NCBI RefSeq assembly: GCF_029167375.1
Contig: NZ_JARFTP010000016.1
Coordinates: 35,740-99,739, forward strand
Source of the DNA: Tsukamurella sp. 8F
GTDB lineage: Bacteria > Actinomycetota > Actinomycetes > Mycobacteriales > Mycobacteriaceae
Direction of reading: 5' to 3'
DNA: 64,000 bases
Both the position numbers and the translations under genes were made by a program. Shown piece after piece: positions 47,075 through 55,818 of this stretch. The notes beneath the pieces were generated by a model, which was given only the letters and a program-made list of their open reading frames with translations, had not been told where the DNA came from and searched no databases. The number at the start of each line of letters is the position of its first letter. Within the stretch, counting starts at the first letter, position 1.

Positions 47075-48239
47075 GTCTCACACCCTTCTCCGGATCGATG
47101 GTCAGAGCGCCCTCCAATGACGGGTAGCGTTGCAGCACTTCATCATAAAGGTCTGGCACGGTCAGCAGGACCCGGTCGGGTCGCATGCCCACGAGGGCCT
47201 CCGGCGACACGATCGGGATATCGGTGCCCGGCATACGCAGCCCCAGCTTGGCCGGTGAGGCGTCGGCGACCGCCCGTAACGTAGCGCGGTCGAGGCCGGC
47301 CAGCGCGAACAGCGGCACCGCTCGCGATGCGGCTCCGTACGCGTAGACGCCGTATCCCGCAGCCGTGTTCGCGGCAGCCCAACTGCGCAGAGCGATCGCC
47401 TGATCGCGCGCGTGGCGGCCCAGCTCCCCGAGAGCGGCGGGATCCGTCACGCCCGCCGCCGACTCGGCCGCCAGGACGTCCTCGATACCGGGCCCGCATA
47501 GATGCGCCGCCACGGCCGGGCCGCCATCCGCAGCCGTGGCCGTGGCCGAACCGACGTGCCTGGCCGCGACCAACACCGACCCGCCGTACAACTCGAACTC
47601 CCAAGCCTGCACGGCGCGCAACCCGGCGCTCTCCAGCAGACGCAGCAGCGAGTGCAGCGAGTAGTACGCGAAGTGCCCGTGCCGCAGCGCATTCCACTGA
47701 CCTTGCCGCAGGATCGCGGCCAACGAGTGGTATTGCAGCAGGAGTAGGCCGCCGTCGGCCAGCACCGCCGCCCGCTCTGCGAATGCGGACCGCTGATCGG
47801 GCTCGTGCATGATCCCCATCGAGTCGATCACGACGTCCGCCGGACCCGCGACCTCCACGTATCCCCGCGCCGCGAGCAGCGGAATCCACGTCCCACCGTG
47901 GGGACTCGGGAACTCGCGGACGGTACGCCCGCCCCGCGCTTCACCTCCCAGCAGGCCCGCCGCGTCCACGCGTGACACCGCGTCGGCGGCCTGGTCCTTC
48001 AGCGCCTGCGGCTCGACTCCCCGTGGCTCGTCGGCAACGGTGTCGTCCTCCGCGAGCTGCGCGAGCCCACACGTCCCGCAGAGATCCATGGCCAGCGGGT
48101 GTCCCGACTCTGCCTCGGTGACACGCGAGGACGCAAGCGGGAAGTGGTCCGCGGCCGGTTGGCGGCCTAGATCCAGTACGCGGTGCAGATCGCCCGAACC
48201 ACAAGCGCGACAGACACTCCCCTGGTCGGCGGAACTCAT
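47067..48239 (-). CDS. C-methyltransferase-family protein with altered SAM motif
   Basis: A 390-residue protein laid out like sugar C-methyltransferases. An N-terminal zinc-binding part carries CRACGSG and CGTCGLAQ, and a C-terminal Methyltransf_14 domain has YGAASRAVPL. The central SAM domain is short and its motif I, normally (V/I)EIGSNDG, reads REFPSPHGG; the HEH and THGGS marks have become HGH and LYGGS. Compare the intact relative at 51279-52547. SAM binding is doubtful, so it may have a changed activity. Only 14 bases separate its start from that of the divergent epimerase gene. Confidence 0.82.
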   Translation of the reverse strand: MSSADQGSVCRACGSGDLHRVLDLGRQPAADHFPLASSRVTEAESGHPLAMDLCGTCGLAQLAEDDTVADEPRGVEPQALKDQAADAVSRVDAAGLLGGEARGGRTVREFPSPHGGTWIPLLAARGYVEVAGPADVVIDSMGIMHEPDQRSAFAERAAVLADGGLLLLQYHSLAAILRQGQWNALRHGHFAYYSLHSLLRLLESAGLRAVQAWEFELYGGSVLVAARHVGSATATAADGGPAVAAHLCGPGIEDVLAAESAAGVTDPAALGELGRHARDQAIALRSWAAANTAAGYGVYAYGAASRAVPLFALAGLDRATLRAVADASPAKLGLRMPGTDIPIVSPEALVGMRPDRVLLTVPDLYDEVLQRYPSLEGALTIDPEKGVRHA

Positions 48240-48253
48240 GGCAGCATGACCCC

Positions 48254-48805
48254 ATGCGTATCGAGACGGCCGAGCTGGCCGACGCCCTGGTCCTGAAGCC
48301 CGAGCCGTTCCGCGACGACCGTGGTCTGTTCACCCGTACATTCGACGCCGAGGAGTTCGACGCCCATCTCGGCCGGCCGGCGGCCGCAACGTTCGTGCAG
48401 GATTCGCAGTCCCGTTCGGTGCGCGGGGTGATCCGCGGCATGCACGGCCGTTCGGGACGCGGCGAGGCGAAGCTCGTGCGCTGCGCACACGGCGCGGTGC
48501 TGGACGTCCTCGTCGACCTCCGACCCGACTCCGCGACGTTCGGCCGCAGCCAGTCCTTCCTCTTGGACGACAACGACTTCCATCACCTGTACGTGCCGCC
48601 GGGTTTCCTGCACGGCTTCCAGGCCCTCACCGAGGTCGCGGACGTCTGCTACCGCATCGACCGACCGCACGATCCCGCCGAGGACCTGGGCGTCGCGTTC
48701 GACGATCCGGACCTGAACATCGCGTGGCCGATCGAGGCCACCGTCGTCTCGGAACGCGACCGCACCGCCGGCAGCTGGCAGGACCTGCGGTCGCGGCTCC
48801 AGTGA
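48254..48805 (+). CDS. RmlC-like sugar 3,5-epimerase family protein
   Basis: A 183-residue cupin epimerase relative. The catalytic-His region reads VIRGMHGRSGRGEAKLVR instead of the usual LRGxHYQ, while GAVLDVLVDLRPDSATFG, PPGFLHGFQAL and FDDPDLNIAWP are standard. It is distinct from the rmlC at 29186 and probably works on the module C nucleotide sugar. It is the only plus-strand gene among seven minus-strand genes and starts 14 bases from the divergent methyltransferase-like gene. No Shine-Dalgarno site is visible, so a leaderless mRNA is possible. Confidence 0.86.
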   Translation: MRIETAELADALVLKPEPFRDDRGLFTRTFDAEEFDAHLGRPAAATFVQDSQSRSVRGVIRGMHGRSGRGEAKLVRCAHGAVLDVLVDLRPDSATFGRSQSFLLDDNDFHHLYVPPGFLHGFQALTEVADVCYRIDRPHDPAEDLGVAFDDPDLNIAWPIEATVVSERDRTAGSWQDLRSRLQ

Positions 48806-48821
48806 CCTACTCACGCCGCAT

Positions 48822-49838
48822 CTAGACGCGGCGCATGGTCGCATCCAGCTCGCCCGCCTCCTGCAGGCGCTCGAGGTGCGCGAGCCGGGTGAAATCCCGG
48901 AAGAACGCATCGGAGGTGAGGCCGCGCGCCGTGTACTCCTTGTACAGCTCGGCGGCCCCGTCCGGCACCGTCCACTTCGCCTCGTAGCCTAGTTCGTCTC
49001 GGGCGCGCGAGAAATCGACGCGATACGAGCGCGGGTCCGCGCCGGCCTCACCCGTGATGTCGAGTACCGAACCGGGCACGGTGTTCACCACGCACTCCGC
49101 GATCTCGGCCACGGTGAGGTTGTTGGCCTCCGTGCCGACGTTGTACGCCCGCGCGCTGACGACGTCGGCCGGGGCGGTGAGGCATGCGGCGAACGCCCGG
49201 GCGATGTCCTCGGCGTGCACCAGCGGGCGCCAGGGCGTGCCGTCGGAGAGCACCTTCACCTCGCCTGTGAGCACCGCGTAACCCACCAGGTTGTTCAGGA
49301 CGATGTCGGCGCGCAGCCGCGGCGAGAACCCGAACGCGGTGGCGTTGCGCAGGAACACCGGGACGAAGTCGGAACCGGCCAGCGCCGCAGCATCGTCCTC
49401 GACCCGGACCTTGCTCTCGGCGTACGGCGTGACGGGCCGCAGCGGTGCGTCCTCACCGACCAGTCCGTCCCCCGCAGCGCCGTACACCGAGCACGTCGAC
49501 GCGTAGAGGAAGCGGGAGACCCCCGCCTCCTTCGCGAACCGCGCCAGTCGCGAGGACGCGTGATGGTTGATGTCGTACGTGATCTCCGGTGCGAGGGCGC
49601 CGAGCGGGTCGTTCGACAGCGCCGCGAGGTGGATCACGGCATCGAAGCCCTCGAGTTGCTCGCGGGTGACGTCCCGCAGGTCGACGGCGAGGGCCGGAGG
49701 CTCCGGAGGCTTCTCGCCGAGCACGCACTCGGCGAACAGCCCGGAATCGAGGCCGACGACATCGTGCCCCTCCGCGACCAACAGCGGCACCATCACGGTG
49801 CCGAGATATCCTTGATGCCCGGTGACCAGAACCTTCAC
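48822..49838 (-). CDS. NAD-dependent sugar epimerase/dehydratase (SDR)
   Basis: A 338-residue extended SDR enzyme. The NAD loop is GHQGYLG at residues 7-13, the active-site Ser/Thr lies in YASTCSVYG, and Tyr-x3-Lys in [23 protein letters not shown] is the substrate region. It should oxidise, reduce or epimerise the module C nucleotide sugar. GTG at 49838 follows a perfect AGGAGG site, and its first bases overlap the PIG-L stop (GTGA). It ends 16 bases from the convergent epimerase. Confidence 0.88.
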   Translation of the reverse strand: MKVLVTGHQGYLGTVMVPLLVAEGHDVVGLDSGLFAECVLGEKPPEPPALAVDLRDVTREQLEGFDAVIHLAALSNDPLGALAPEITYDINHHASSRLARFAKEAGVSRFLYASTCSVYGAAGDGLVGEDAPLRPVTPYAESKVRVEDDAAALAGSDFVPVFLRNATAFGFSPRLRADIVLNNLVGYAVLTGEVKVLSDGTPWRPLVHAEDIARAFAACLTAPADVVSARAYNVGTEANNLTVAEIAECVVNTVPGSVLDITGEAGADPRSYRVDFSRARDELGYEAKWTVPDGAAELYKEYTARGLTSDAFFRDFTRLAHLERLQEAGELDATMRRV

Positions 49839-50518
49839 TGCGCTCCTCCTGAGCTTTGTGCGAACGAATCCAGCTGCAGCACAGCCTTCTCCAGTAGAAA
49901 GCCCTCGGCGTACCGGCTGCGGCACTGCACACCGCGGAGCCTGGCGAGGCCCAGGAACGATTCGGGGTCGAACCAGTCGTGGTCCACCTGCGACGGGTAG
50001 TGCCGGTGCAGCAGCTCGCTCTTCTCCCGCGCCACCGAGTCCGCGAGCGGCGAGAACACCGTCGGCTGCGGGGTGTCGGTCTCCCACTTGAGGATCTCGT
50101 ACCCCAGGATCAAGTGGTCCCGGAACTCGGTAGGTACCAGCTCTGCCAGCAACCGGTGATCCTGGTGCGCGTCGCCGCGCTGCGGTGCGAACACGAGCTC
50201 CGGTGCGCAGGAACGGCGGAAGCGCGCCAGCGCCTCCTTCACCGCATTCCAGTGTTCGGGCGCACGTCCGTCGGGGAAGGACTCCACGGTCACCTCGAGC
50301 GGGCAGCCGGGGGTGAAAGCCGCCAGCGCCGAACGCTCCTCGTCCTCGCGCGCCGTCTCGCCGCCGCTCGCGACGAACGCGTGCACCCGCAGACCGGGGA
50401 GAGCGCGGGCAAGCGTCAGCAGAGTGCCACCCATCCCGATCGCGATGTCGTCGCAGTGCGCGCCCAGAACGGCGATCTCGTGAATACCCTGCGGCTGCAG
50501 CGAGATCAATGCTCCCAC
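49835..50518 (-). CDS. PIG-L family N-deacetylase
   Basis: A protein of about 227 residues in the LmbE/PIG-L family, zinc hydrolases that remove acetyl groups from N-acetyl sugars. The zinc motif reads [13 protein letters not shown], with the third ligand in GDAHQDHR. A deacetylase here implies that an amino group is exposed on the sugar at some stage. The start is uncertain: GTG at 50518 overlaps the cytidylyltransferase gene by 13 bases, while TTG at 50509 would overlap its stop as TTGA. The frame is open further upstream, inside that gene. Confidence 0.82.
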   Translation of the reverse strand: MGALISLQPQGIHEIAVLGAHCDDIAIGMGGTLLTLARALPGLRVHAFVASGGETAREDEERSALAAFTPGCPLEVTVESFPDGRAPEHWNAVKEALARFRRSCAPELVFAPQRGDAHQDHRLLAELVPTEFRDHLILGYEILKWETDTPQPTVFSPLADSVAREKSELLHRHYPSQVDHDWFDPESFLGLARLRGVQCRSRYAEGFLLEKAVLQLDSFAQSSGGAQ

Positions 50519-51282
50519 ACCATCCACGGCCGGTTGCCGCGGCTGTACGCCGCATCGAGCTCGGCGCGCTCCTTGAACGTGTCCGCGGGCTTCCAGAAGC
50601 CGCCGTGCTTGTACCCGAACAGGCGACCCTGCTCCGCCAACGCGCCACACGCATCCTCGACCAGGTCGCCGTTCTCGGGGAGCAGGTCGAAGACCTCCTG
50701 AGTGAGCACGAAGTAGCCGCCGTTCTCCCAGATCGGCAGCTTGGAGACGGCCGTGATCGACGTGACCGACCCGGAATCGTCCACGTCGACGCAGTGGAAC
50801 GACGACTGCGGTGGCACGATCAGCATCGACGCACCGGCGCCCGACGCCGAGAACTTCTCGATGATCTTGTTCATCGGGGCGTCCGATAGGACGTCGGCGT
50901 AATTGGCCAGGAAGTACTCCTCGCCGTCCAGATAGGGACGCACGCGACGCAGGCGCTCACCGATCGGCGATTCGAGCCCCGTGTCGACGAAGGTGATCGT
51001 CCACTCGCTCATATCCGTGGACAGCAGCTCCACCTGCCCGCCCTTGGCGATGACGAAGTCGTTGGAAGCCGTCTCCTGGTAGTTCAGGAAGTAGTCCTTG
51101 ATGAAGGACGCGCCATACCCCAGGCAGAGCACGAAATCCGTGTGCCCGAAGTGGGCGTAGTAGCGCATGACGTGCCAGATCAGGGGGCGGGGGCCGACCA
51201 TCTGCATGGGCTTGGGCACGGCATCGTCGGCGGCCCCCCGCATCCGCATGCCGTAACCGCCGCAGAACAGAACGACCTTCAT
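50506..51282 (-). CDS. rfbF: glucose-1-phosphate cytidylyltransferase-like nucleotidyltransferase
   Basis: A 258-residue sugar nucleotidyltransferase. [11 protein letters not shown] is the RfbF form of the nucleotide-binding loop (GGxGTRL in thymidylyltransferases). The later [23 protein letters not shown] and [14 protein letters not shown] match glucose-1-phosphate cytidylyltransferase. It should make a CDP-hexose that feeds the module C pathway. AAGGAAAGG precedes the ATG, whose first bases overlap the upstream methyltransferase stop. CTP specificity is inferred from family. Confidence 0.87.
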   Translation of the reverse strand: MKVVLFCGGYGMRMRGAADDAVPKPMQMVGPRPLIWHVMRYYAHFGHTDFVLCLGYGASFIKDYFLNYQETASNDFVIAKGGQVELLSTDMSEWTITFVDTGLESPIGERLRRVRPYLDGEEYFLANYADVLSDAPMNKIIEKFSASGAGASMLIVPPQSSFHCVDVDDSGSVTSITAVSKLPIWENGGYFVLTQEVFDLLPENGDLVEDACGALAEQGRLFGYKHGGFWKPADTFKERAELDAAYSRGNRPWMVWEH

Positions 51283-52547
51283 GCCAGTGCCTTTCCTTGG
51301 ACAGCCGGGGATTCGGGTATACCAGATATGGCGGTGTGCAGCGTCGGAAGCGGGTAGACGATCTCGCCGCCCCACTCGGCGACGTACGCCAGCTGCTCGG
51401 TGATCTCCTTCTCCAGGTTCCACGGCAGCACGAGCACGACGTCGGGCCGGTCCTCGGCTATGCGCTCGGTGGCGTGGATCGGGATTCGGGTGCCGGGTGT
51501 GAACCGGCCGTGCTTGTAGGGGTTGCGGTCGACGGTGTACTCCAGCAGGTCTGGCCGGATACCGCAGTAGTTGAGCAGGGTGTTGCCCTTGCCGGGCGCG
51601 CCGTATCCGACGACACGACGCCCGGAGGCCTTGGCGTCCAACAGGAATCGCAGCAGTTCCTGCCGCACCCGTTCGCTCCGCTCGGCCAGCGTCAAGTGCC
51701 CGGTGAGCGTGTGCAGCCCGGCCTCGGCCTCGGCGGCGAGCGCCTCGGCGACGCGCGGACTCGGCGCGCCGGCGACGGCGTCGGGGCGCGCCCACACGCG
51801 GATCGACCCGCCGTGCGTCTCGATCAGCTCGACGTCCACGACGGTGAGCCCCGCCGTGGCGAGCGCGCGCTGCGCCGTGAGCACGGTGTAGTACTGGAAG
51901 TGCTCGTGGTAGATCGTGTCGAACTGCCCCAACTCGACTAGATTCAGCGCATGGTGCACCTCGATGGACAGCCAGCCGTCGTCCGCCATGAGCGCGCGCA
52001 GCGAACGCGTGAACCCGAGCAGGTCGGGTATGTGCGCGTAGACGTTGTTGGCCACCACGAGATCCGCGGGTCGGTGCTCGGCGACGACGGCGGCCGCGGT
52101 CTCCTCGTCGAGGAACGCCGTGAGCGTCGGCACGCCCTTCTCGCGCGCCGCGGCACCGACGTTGACCGACGGTTCGATGCCCAGGCAGTCGATCCCGGCG
52201 GCGACGGCGTGCTGCAGCAGGTACCCGTCGTTGCTCGCGACCTCGACGACGAACGAACCGTCGCCCAGTCCGGTCTTCTCCTTCGCCTCTGCGACGAAGC
52301 GCCCGGCGTGGGCGACCCAACTGTCCGAGAACGACGAGAAGTACGCGTACTCGGTGAACGTCTCCTCGGGCAGGATCAGCGCCGGGATCTGGAGCAGCAG
52401 GCATTCTTCGCACACCCGCAGGTGAAGGGGGTAGGTGGGCTCCGGGAGGTCGAGTTCGTCCGCGGCGAGGAACTTCTCGCAGGGCGGGGTCGCGCCGAGA
52501 TCCACGACACTGCGCAGGCTCCTCGATCCACACAGACGGCATTCCAT
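51279..52547 (-). CDS. SAM-dependent sugar C-methyltransferase
   Basis: A 422-residue enzyme of the TylCIII/NovU kind that adds a methyl branch to a keto-sugar carbon. Domain order: zinc-binding Methyltransf_13 (CRLCGSRS and CEECLLLQ), SAM core with motif I VVEVASNDGYLL, then IYHEHFQYY and ETHGGSIRVW with the catalytic His region, and a C-terminal Methyltransf_14 domain with GYGAPGKGNTLLNY. All marks are intact. ATG at 52547 begins the MECRLCG fold; the frame is open earlier. It is the first gene of the module C operon. Confidence 0.9.
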   Translation of the reverse strand: MECRLCGSRSLRSVVDLGATPPCEKFLAADELDLPEPTYPLHLRVCEECLLLQIPALILPEETFTEYAYFSSFSDSWVAHAGRFVAEAKEKTGLGDGSFVVEVASNDGYLLQHAVAAGIDCLGIEPSVNVGAAAREKGVPTLTAFLDEETAAAVVAEHRPADLVVANNVYAHIPDLLGFTRSLRALMADDGWLSIEVHHALNLVELGQFDTIYHEHFQYYTVLTAQRALATAGLTVVDVELIETHGGSIRVWARPDAVAGAPSPRVAEALAAEAEAGLHTLTGHLTLAERSERVRQELLRFLLDAKASGRRVVGYGAPGKGNTLLNYCGIRPDLLEYTVDRNPYKHGRFTPGTRIPIHATERIAEDRPDVVLVLPWNLEKEITEQLAYVAEWGGEIVYPLPTLHTAISGIPESPAVQGKALA

Positions 52548-52754
52548 CCGGTAACCATCCTTCTCTTTGCAGTTCACTCGAGGGCGCCTTGACGAATTAT
52601 TTACGATCCAAAGGTGCCTGTCCATCAGCTCACAAACCTACAGGAGCATGTAGCGCTGATGTCGAATCGAGAATAATATCAGGGCGGCTCACCCGAAAGT
52701 GGACCCTGACCAGGAAAATTAGCATCCCGACGCAACGGTCGGAGAAGGCGACAC
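52548..52754. promoter_or_regulatory. AT-rich divergent intergenic region between modules C and D
   Basis: These 207 bases separate the divergent methyltransferase and phosphoglycosyltransferase genes and must carry promoters for both modules. They contain clear AT-rich runs in otherwise GC-rich DNA: AATTATTTA near 52580, AATAATAT near 52672-52679 and AAAATTAG near 52717. TAATAT at 52674-52679 could be a -10 box for the plus strand, but no matching -35 box is convincing. Confidence 0.4.
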
Positions 52755-54206
52755 ATGACGATTGACCGGAAACCCGTGGCTCGAGCACCGCGCCGCCGGG
52801 AGGGATCCCGCGACCGCACGCTGCCGCTCGGCCGGGTCGTCGCGACCGATACCGTCGTGGGAGTGGTCGCCGTCTCCGCGGGAGTCGTGGTCGCCATCGG
52901 CCACGATCACGCCCACACGCCGTCGAGCATCGTGCTCGGGTTCGTCGCGCTCCTCCTGTGGCTCGTGCAGCTGGCCTGGTCCAAGGCCCTCGCCGTGCCG
53001 CTGCTGCGTCTCGGGACCGAGGAGTTCCGGCACGTGATCGCCGTGACCTTCGTCGTCTTCGGCGGCGCCGCGGTCCTGTACTGCTTCTACGACCAGCCCG
53101 CCCTCGGCCGCCTCGTCCAGGTGTCCGGTCCCCTCGCCCTGGTGGGCGTACTCGCCTCTCGCATCGGCTGGCGCCGGTGGCTGCGCCGGCAGGAGGCGCG
53201 CCGGGTGCCCACCCTGGTCGTCGGCGGCTACTACTCGGCTCGTGCCACCTGCGGCGCGCTCCTACGGGCGCCTGAGACGGGCACCTGCGTAGTCGGCGTC
53301 TGCGTACCCGCGGGCGATGCAGGCGAGCACACTGTCGTCGAGGCCGAGGGCCGCGAGATCCCGATCGTCGGCACCGACCGGGAGATCCTCCAGGCACTCG
53401 ACGCGACGGGGGCGCGCGCCGTCGCCCTCACCGCCACAGACGATCTCGGGCCGGGCGATCTCCGTCGCCTCATCTGGGAGCTGGAGGAGCGCGAGGTCGA
53501 GCTGGTCGTCACGCCGGGTGTCGTCGACATCGCCGGTCACCGCATCGTGTTCGAGACCGTCGGCGACATGCCGATGCTGCACATAGCCCAACCGCAGCAC
53601 GCCCGCGCGGACTCGGCTGCAAAGCGCGCCTTCGACATCGCGTTCTCGGCGGCCGCGTTGATCGGCGCGTCCCCCGTGCTACTGGTCGCGGCGATCGCGG
53701 TGAAACTAACCAGCCCGGGTCCGGTCTTCTACAACGCCGAGCGCATCGGCGAGGACGGCGAGCCCTTCACGATGCACAAGTTCCGCAGCATGTACGTCGA
53801 CGCCGACAAGCGCGTCGAAGCCCTCGAGGAGGCCAGCGACGGCAACGGCGTCCTTTTCAAGATGAAAGACGATCCGCGCGTGACGCGCGCCGGAAGAATC
53901 CTCCGCCGCCTGTCCATCGACGAGTTGCCGCAGTTCATCAACGTGCTCAAGGGCGACATGTCGGTGGTCGGGCCGCGACCCGCGCTCGCCCGCGAGGTCT
54001 CCCAATACCCGCCCGTCATGCGGCGCCGACTGCTGGTGAAGCCCGGCGTCACCGGCGCCTGGCAGGTCTCAGGCCGTTCCGACCTCAGCTGGAACGAGTC
54101 GATCCGCCTCGACATCGGCTACGTCGAGAACTGGTCGCTCGGTAGGGATATCGCGATCGTGGCGCGGACGGTCCGCGCCGTGACCGGATCCGACGGTGCC
54201 TATTGA
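52755..54206 (+). CDS. polyprenyl glycosylphosphotransferase (priming enzyme, WcaJ/CpsE-like)
   Basis: A 483-residue membrane enzyme that starts polysaccharide synthesis by moving a sugar-phosphate to undecaprenyl phosphate. Four N-terminal helices (about 28-130) and a Rossmann-like CoA-binding segment (GGYYSARATCG) precede the catalytic domain from about residue 290. That domain holds KRAFDI, LTSPGPVFYNAERIG, KFRSM, RRLSIDELPQFINVLKGDMS, VGPRP and KPGVTGAWQVSGR. It is the only recognised priming enzyme in the window, so modules A-D may share it. GAGAAGG lies six bases before the ATG. Confidence 0.95.
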   Translation: MTIDRKPVARAPRRREGSRDRTLPLGRVVATDTVVGVVAVSAGVVVAIGHDHAHTPSSIVLGFVALLLWLVQLAWSKALAVPLLRLGTEEFRHVIAVTFVVFGGAAVLYCFYDQPALGRLVQVSGPLALVGVLASRIGWRRWLRRQEARRVPTLVVGGYYSARATCGALLRAPETGTCVVGVCVPAGDAGEHTVVEAEGREIPIVGTDREILQALDATGARAVALTATDDLGPGDLRRLIWELEEREVELVVTPGVVDIAGHRIVFETVGDMPMLHIAQPQHARADSAAKRAFDIAFSAAALIGASPVLLVAAIAVKLTSPGPVFYNAERIGEDGEPFTMHKFRSMYVDADKRVEALEEASDGNGVLFKMKDDPRVTRAGRILRRLSIDELPQFINVLKGDMSVVGPRPALAREVSQYPPVMRRRLLVKPGVTGAWQVSGRSDLSWNESIRLDIGYVENWSLGRDIAIVARTVRAVTGSDGAY

Positions 54207-54577
54207 GCGCACCGTCGGCGCCCCTCGCCGCCTTGTCTCTGCGCCTCGTCGCGCTCGGCGGCGCCGCGGGCGCGGCCGTCCGGTACGCGATCGACTCCGG
54301 GGCGCACCGCCACGTGAGCGGTTTCCCCTGGCTGGAACTCGCGCTGCTGTGCGCGGGCGGCCTGGCGGTCGGTGTGCTGGTGCGACTGCGGCGCGGCGCG
54401 TTCGCGCTGGGCTTCCTGACCGCGTTCACGGGTGTCGGGACGTGGGCCGCACTGGGCGCGACGACGCGGCCTCCCGCCGCCGGCCTGCTCTTCCTCGTGG
54501 TCGGCGCGGTCGCGGCGGGGACCGCTCTCACGATCGGGTTCCTGGTGGCGCGGCCGAGAACCGGGGCCCGCACGTGA
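54203..54577 (+). CDS. divergent CrcB/Fluc-like membrane protein 1
   Basis: A 124-residue four-helix membrane protein. LRLVALGGAAGAAVRYAID matches the first helix of CrcB fluoride channels. The channel residues are lost: the Asn of helix 2 (VNxxG) is missing in LALLCAGGLAVGVL, and the helix 3 Phe box (FTTFSTF) reads FTGVGTW. Fluoride transport is therefore doubtful. Translation starts at a TTG overlapping the stop of the priming enzyme (TTGA), and its own stop overlaps the next start (GTGA), so all three are coupled. No fluoride riboswitch can fit upstream. Confidence 0.7.
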   Translation: MSAPSAPLAALSLRLVALGGAAGAAVRYAIDSGAHRHVSGFPWLELALLCAGGLAVGVLVRLRRGAFALGFLTAFTGVGTWAALGATTRPPAAGLLFLVVGAVAAGTALTIGFLVARPRTGART

Positions 54578-54957
54578 TCGGCCTGCTCTCAGCCGCGCTC
54601 GGCGGGGCGGTCGGCGCTGCCGCCGGGCACGCGCTCACCAGGCGCGTGAGCGCGGCGTGGCGTGATACCGCCGTCCTGCTGGCGACCGTGGCGTGCTCGT
54701 TCGTGCTGGGGGCCGCGGCATACCTCGGCCCGCCCTCCACGGTGACCGAACGGGCCACCCGCGCGGCCGCAGTCGCCCTGTGCACGGCGACGGTATCCCT
54801 TGCGGGACTTGGATCCCTGGCCTCCGAGGGCGAGCCGCGGACGGTGCTCCGCAGGGCGGCCGCGCTCGCGCTGGTGGCGGCCGCGGCCGCGGTAGGCGGG
54901 TACATAGCGCTGGAGGTCGGCTGGATCTCCCTGAAGAAGATTCCCGGTATCGACTGA
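54574..54957 (+). CDS. divergent CrcB/Fluc-like membrane protein 2
   Basis: A 127-residue four-helix protein, partner of the preceding gene. LLSAALGGAVGAAAGHALTR resembles the CrcB start but has lost the Arg-Tyr pair. Helix 2 reads VLLATVACSFVLGAAAYLG, with Thr in place of the pore Asn, and helix 3 (TVSLAGLGSL) has no Phe box. Tandem CrcB genes normally form heterodimeric fluoride channels in actinobacteria; this pair looks repurposed. GTG overlaps the previous stop. It ends 93 bases before the convergent DUF218 gene. Confidence 0.65.
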   Translation: MIGLLSAALGGAVGAAAGHALTRRVSAAWRDTAVLLATVACSFVLGAAAYLGPPSTVTERATRAAAVALCTATVSLAGLGSLASEGEPRTVLRRAAALALVAAAAAVGGYIALEVGWISLKKIPGID

Positions 54958-55050
54958 TGTCTGTGCGGATTCGGGACCACGCTGCGAGGCGGCCGGGGCT
55001 CCGGTACCGAATCCACCGAGCGCGCTCGGCGCGGGCGAATCCGAGGACGC

Positions 55051-55614
55051 CTAGCCGGCGCAGCCGCCCTGGACGACGGCCTTCGCGAATCCGACCGTCT
55101 GATAGAGGTACGTGAGCTCCCAGTCGGAGATGTTGTACCGGTACGTCCGCGGCACCGCGCGCATGATCGTCGTGCCGCCATAGCACTTCGAGAAGATATA
55201 GCGTGCGCGCGGCAGGTGGTATCCCCAGCTGACCACGATCACGGAGCGCCAGCCCCGCTCTTCGGCGATCCGCTTGGTGAACAGAGCCTCGCCGCGGGTC
55301 GTGGCGGGTACCGGAGGCACACACTCGACCGTGATCTCGGCGTCGCCCTGACCGCAGACCCCGGGCATCACGGGATCGTCCGACGTGTACGGATCGGAGA
55401 TCAGAACGTGACGGGCGTACCCCGCGCGCGCGAGATCGATACCGTACTGCTCGCGCCCGTCGTGGTCTCCGCCGAGCACGACTATCGCGTCTGCTCTACG
55501 GAGTGCGTCCTGGTTGTCGCCGCCGAATGCCACGTAGCCGCCCACCCCGATGACGAGCAGGGCGGCGACGAGTATCGCGATCAGCGCTCCCGTCAGCCTC
55601 CGCACCGCTCGCAC
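55051..55614 (-). CDS. DUF218 (SanA/YdcF/ElyC-like) membrane-anchored protein 2
   Basis: A 187-residue protein with an N-terminal helix (about 8-30) and an extracytoplasmic DUF218 domain (ADAIVVLGGDHDGREQYG). A Cys pair lies in the middle (CGQGDAEITVEC), a third Cys follows in KCYGG, and the C-terminus is YQTVGFAKAVVQGGC. The same ending and Cys pattern occur in the module A paralogue at 26212. It starts with GTG. It is divergent from the module D Wzz gene and convergent with the CrcB-like pair. Confidence 0.85.
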   Translation of the reverse strand: MRAVRRLTGALIAILVAALLVIGVGGYVAFGGDNQDALRRADAIVVLGGDHDGREQYGIDLARAGYARHVLISDPYTSDDPVMPGVCGQGDAEITVECVPPVPATTRGEALFTKRIAEERGWRSVIVVSWGYHLPRARYIFSKCYGGTTIMRAVPRTYRYNISDWELTYLYQTVGFAKAVVQGGCAG

Positions 55615-55701
55615 CCCGGCAGCGTATCGGGTTCGTCGGTGCCCGGCCGCGCGCGAGGCGACACCCGCCGACCAGCCGTTCGTCGCATCACACCTGATTC
55701 A

Positions 55702-55729
55702 TTTATATGGGATCCCGGCCCCGCCATCA
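55702..55729 (-). promoter_or_regulatory. candidate promoter for the second DUF218 gene
   Basis: On the minus strand TGATGG (55724-55729) is followed after 16 bases by TATAAA (55702-55707), a strong -10 box in GC-rich surroundings. The pair is framed by an inverted repeat, ACCTGAT at 55692-55698 and ATCAGGT at 55726-55732, which could be an operator. Transcription would start about 80 bases before the GTG. Confidence 0.35.
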
Positions 55730-55818
55730 GGTAGCCTCGCTCAGAGTATTTTTCCTTCCTACACCGCAGATTGATGATTGCGCATAGAGCTGCCTGTGCG
55801 CCGAGAGGATGCACGTCC

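Noticed and set aside
54203..54210. Fluoride riboswitch expected before CrcB genes
   Set aside because: The start codon overlaps the upstream stop codon, so there is no leader, and the flanking sequence lies inside the priming-enzyme gene.
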